A stretch of DNA of 64,000 nt from Capillidium heterosporum (Eukaryota; Entomophthoromycota; Entomophthoromycetes; Entomophthorales; Capillidiaceae), in contig WBMQ01000001.1 of NCBI GenBank assembly GCA_016630905.1, positions 992,001 through 1,056,000 on the forward strand, written 5' to 3'. This document shows, one piece after another, positions 61,650 to 64,000 of the stretch. A model generated the notes under the pieces. It ran no database searches. It worked only from the letters and a program-made list of their open reading frames with translations, and had not been told where the DNA came from. Within the stretch, counting starts at the first letter, position 1. The number at the start of each line of letters is the position of its first letter. The position numbers and the translations under genes were made by a program.

Positions 61650-61659
61650 CCTATATATA
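61650..61659 (-). promoter_or_regulatory. TATA box of the FAD gene
   Basis: TATATATAGG on the minus strand, about 47 bases before the ATG at 61603. Confidence 0.45.
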
Positions 61660-64000
61660 CTTTTTATCTTGTTTTAGGTTTCATCCCTTGATAACTTATT
61701 TGAATGTTATAATGTTACGTGGCCACATGGATGTGATCTATAAACGCTCCTTGAAATTTGAATAACCTAGATATTTAGGGATGAACTTTTAAAACTATCG
61801 ATAATATTGTATAGTGCTTTTACTAGTTGCATATATCGTATTAGCATTGTAGTAAATAGGACTATAAACTCAAGTATACAGTCAGATTCAAAGTATATAG
61901 AGCTTGTAAAAGGTACTGGCGGAGTTTAGCCTATTCCTTAGAAAGTTTCCAAGTAGTAATCATCAAACTATCCAAATGGGTAAAATAAACTTTAACATGG
62001 CGTTTAAACCCTTGAGGGATGCATCTAAATATCAGGATAATGACAAGTATAAATTGTGAGTGGGAAATGACGAGCTTAGAAGAAAGGTTTTTAAATGCCT
62101 CCCTTGATAATTCTAGAAATATTAGTAACCTTTATTTAACTGTATACTTGAACTTACGAAACGTTAAATGAAGATTGGTGGACTTGGGTTTGAGCTTTTA
62201 ATTGTTGTTGTAAGGGTCATTTCCTACCTTATGTTTTTTACAATAAGATATTTCTAAAGTAAAGTGATGATTGCTATATATGGTTCTTAAAAGATAGTGT
62301 AGAAAATGGACTAAAGCTTCAATTGAACGAAATATCCAAGTCATCAGTGCACTGATAAAGTGTTGTGCTATATTCTGACTGGAAACAAGAATTACAAGTT
62401 AAATATTAGGTTGTGCTAATAAAATGGATGGTTTATTATGGGCTAAGCTGTGAAGAGTTGTCCAATTTCCTCGAACAGAATAGTAAAAATGGTGCTAGTT
62501 TCCGACTAAATTAGTAAGTTGAAAAGATCAATTGAACTCCCTTAATTAAATGCTAGTTGTGTTAGTTTTTTAGAATTTCATACAATAATATCAAAAATAT
62601 AGCTTTAGGAACCTAGATTCTAGCTGATAGCTTCCCAAGAAGCTAAAAAATATAATTTTTGAACTCTAAGATTCGAACTACAAAACATCAATAGGTGAAG
62701 GTGTACTATTTGAAATGAAAGGATTGTAATTGAAAGTTATCAGCTTCCTTGAAGTTCGACAAAGTTTATATAAAGGAATCTATCAAGCTAGTCTGGATCA
62801 ACTGTATGCTTTCATATCTAAATAAAATTAATGAAGGTACTATTAAAGTAATGAGCGATTCTGCATTCAATATACTAAAGAATCAATATTAAAGTCAAGT
62901 TAGAGCTAGAACTCGGAAATCCTTCCTACATCAGCTACGAACTTAGGTCGGTTTATTCAAATATATGAAGTTGAAAAAATATAAAGCCGTAAGCATCAAG
63001 TAAAATGTTTGTAAAAAACTCAACAATACAAATATTAACCATTTGTTAAACCTTATTAGAGGTAATTATCCAAACTGAATCAAATGCTTGGGCCCAAATC
63101 CTATAGGATGCCTATTAAATCGAATGTCTCTATCAATTTGTACTACTACCATAAGCATGGAAGAAGGAACGTTAGATAAAATAGTTTGTATGCTTAAATT
63201 ATAAATAAATAAACTACCTTGAAGTAAACTCCAATTTTCAAGGATCTATTCTTCTAAAACATATAGGTTCATAATACATCGAAAAGTTTGATATCTGATG
63301 CTTTAGGTGGAGGTAGACTATCCTTGGCTATTTTGTCGGAAATATTCAGCTTTATCGTTGCTGATGGCAAAGTTGACCGCCTGCCTTTTCAAAATAGTGA
63401 AAAATACTATAATGGTGTCCAAGATCAACTTAAAGTCTGCAAAGTGAAAAGTTATTACTATGTTAGGCTCATAGTAAAGATAGTTAGGTTGATTATGTTC
63501 GAATTGGTGGGCATTTAAATTGAATCTACAAATCCTCGGCAACTGGAAAGCATGTAATTTTGCAATATTGTAGTGTCTTTATATATAAAAATCAAAAATT
63601 ATCAATATATTCCAAATCATAGCTTTACTTGCAGATTGTTTTCGGTCTATGCCTACCCAATTCAACTAATAAAATTTAAAATGTAGATTTTAATCCTATT
63701 GGATTATAGATGGAATTAGCTCAAATTATAGGTAGTTTTTCTATATTGAAAAGCTAGTCATTGAACACTTTAAATTGTATTGATGGAGAGTAGTTCAATC
63801 CCTAGAGATATAGTTTGATCTAATGGCATTCCAATCCGATTTATATAACATATATCAGCTCTAACTTATCTTAGTAAGTTAAATATAATTTTTTCTTAAG
63901 TTGCGATTAAGGTGACTATCATCAATATAAGTTATAAATTTTGGAATAGTGGTGATAGTATCAAAGCTTTAGCTGAGCAATTATCGATAAAAATATAACT
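61660..64000. other. Intergenic to the end of the window
   Basis: 2.3 kb AT-rich. Overlapping open frames on both strands at 63288-63542 have no recognisable content. No gene supported. Confidence 0.55.

Noticed and set aside
63288..63542. Overlapping open frames on both strands near the window end
   Set aside because: No motif, no splice partners, spacer-like composition.

Overview
The window is nuclear DNA of an intron-rich, AT-rich fungus. The gene set is eukaryotic and fungal in flavour: cullin-1, a TEY-type MAP kinase of the Fus3/Kss1 class, Rpn8, eIF3e, eL36, Med1, a KEOPS subunit, acetolactate synthase regulatory subunit, prephenate dehydratase. Introns are GT-AG, mostly 35-65 nt, with a CTAAC/CTAAT-like branch point close to the 3' splice site. 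A secreted trypsin-type protease, long AT-rich spacers and many small exons would fit an early-diverging lineage such as Zoopagomycota, but that placement is inference. I see no rRNA, convincing tRNA, CRISPR, virus or transposon.

Layout. 0.3-6 kb: ILV6-like gene, trypsin-like protease and prephenate dehydratase, all on minus. 9.4-10.8 kb: a PDCD2/Tsr4 protein. 13.9-15 kb: an intronless C2H2 zinc-finger gene in a gene-poor tract. 17-23 kb, minus: a DH-only RhoGEF, a second ILV6 gene and an RluA-type pseudouridine synthase. 24.8-35.4 kb, plus: an MIT-domain protein, cullin-1, eL36 and the MAP kinase. 36.6-47.6 kb: a small membrane protein, Pcc1, a HIRIP3/Chz1-like histone chaperone, RPN8 head-to-head with MED1, an Ypi1-type PP1 inhibitor tail-to-tail with MED1, and eIF3e. 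48.5-51.1 kb: two membrane proteins (PQ-loop and COPI-associated-like). 52-56.4 kb: three tandem paralogues of a tubby/LURP-one-like family. 58-61.6 kb: a Leu5-like mitochondrial carrier and a FAD amine-oxidase-like protein.

Most genes close perfectly: exon sums are multiples of three. Nine genes do not. The reading frame of the conserved protein jumps by exactly +1 (one base too many) in trypsin, cullin, eIF3e, the PQ-loop gene, two of the three tandem paralogues, HIRIP3 (twice), the FAD oxidase (four times) and one ILV6 copy. No case needs a -1 correction. Where the site is well placed, the surplus base sits at a C-U or U-purine step and the zero-frame codon is UAA, UGA, UGG or UGC. Either the assembly carries one-sided insertion errors, or the organism uses +1 translational frameshifting or removes a base from RNA. 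This is the main point to test. Other items of interest are a 13-nt exon inside the MAP-kinase gene, a 17-nt exon in the pseudouridine synthase gene, the ILV6 duplication and the DH-only RhoGEF.
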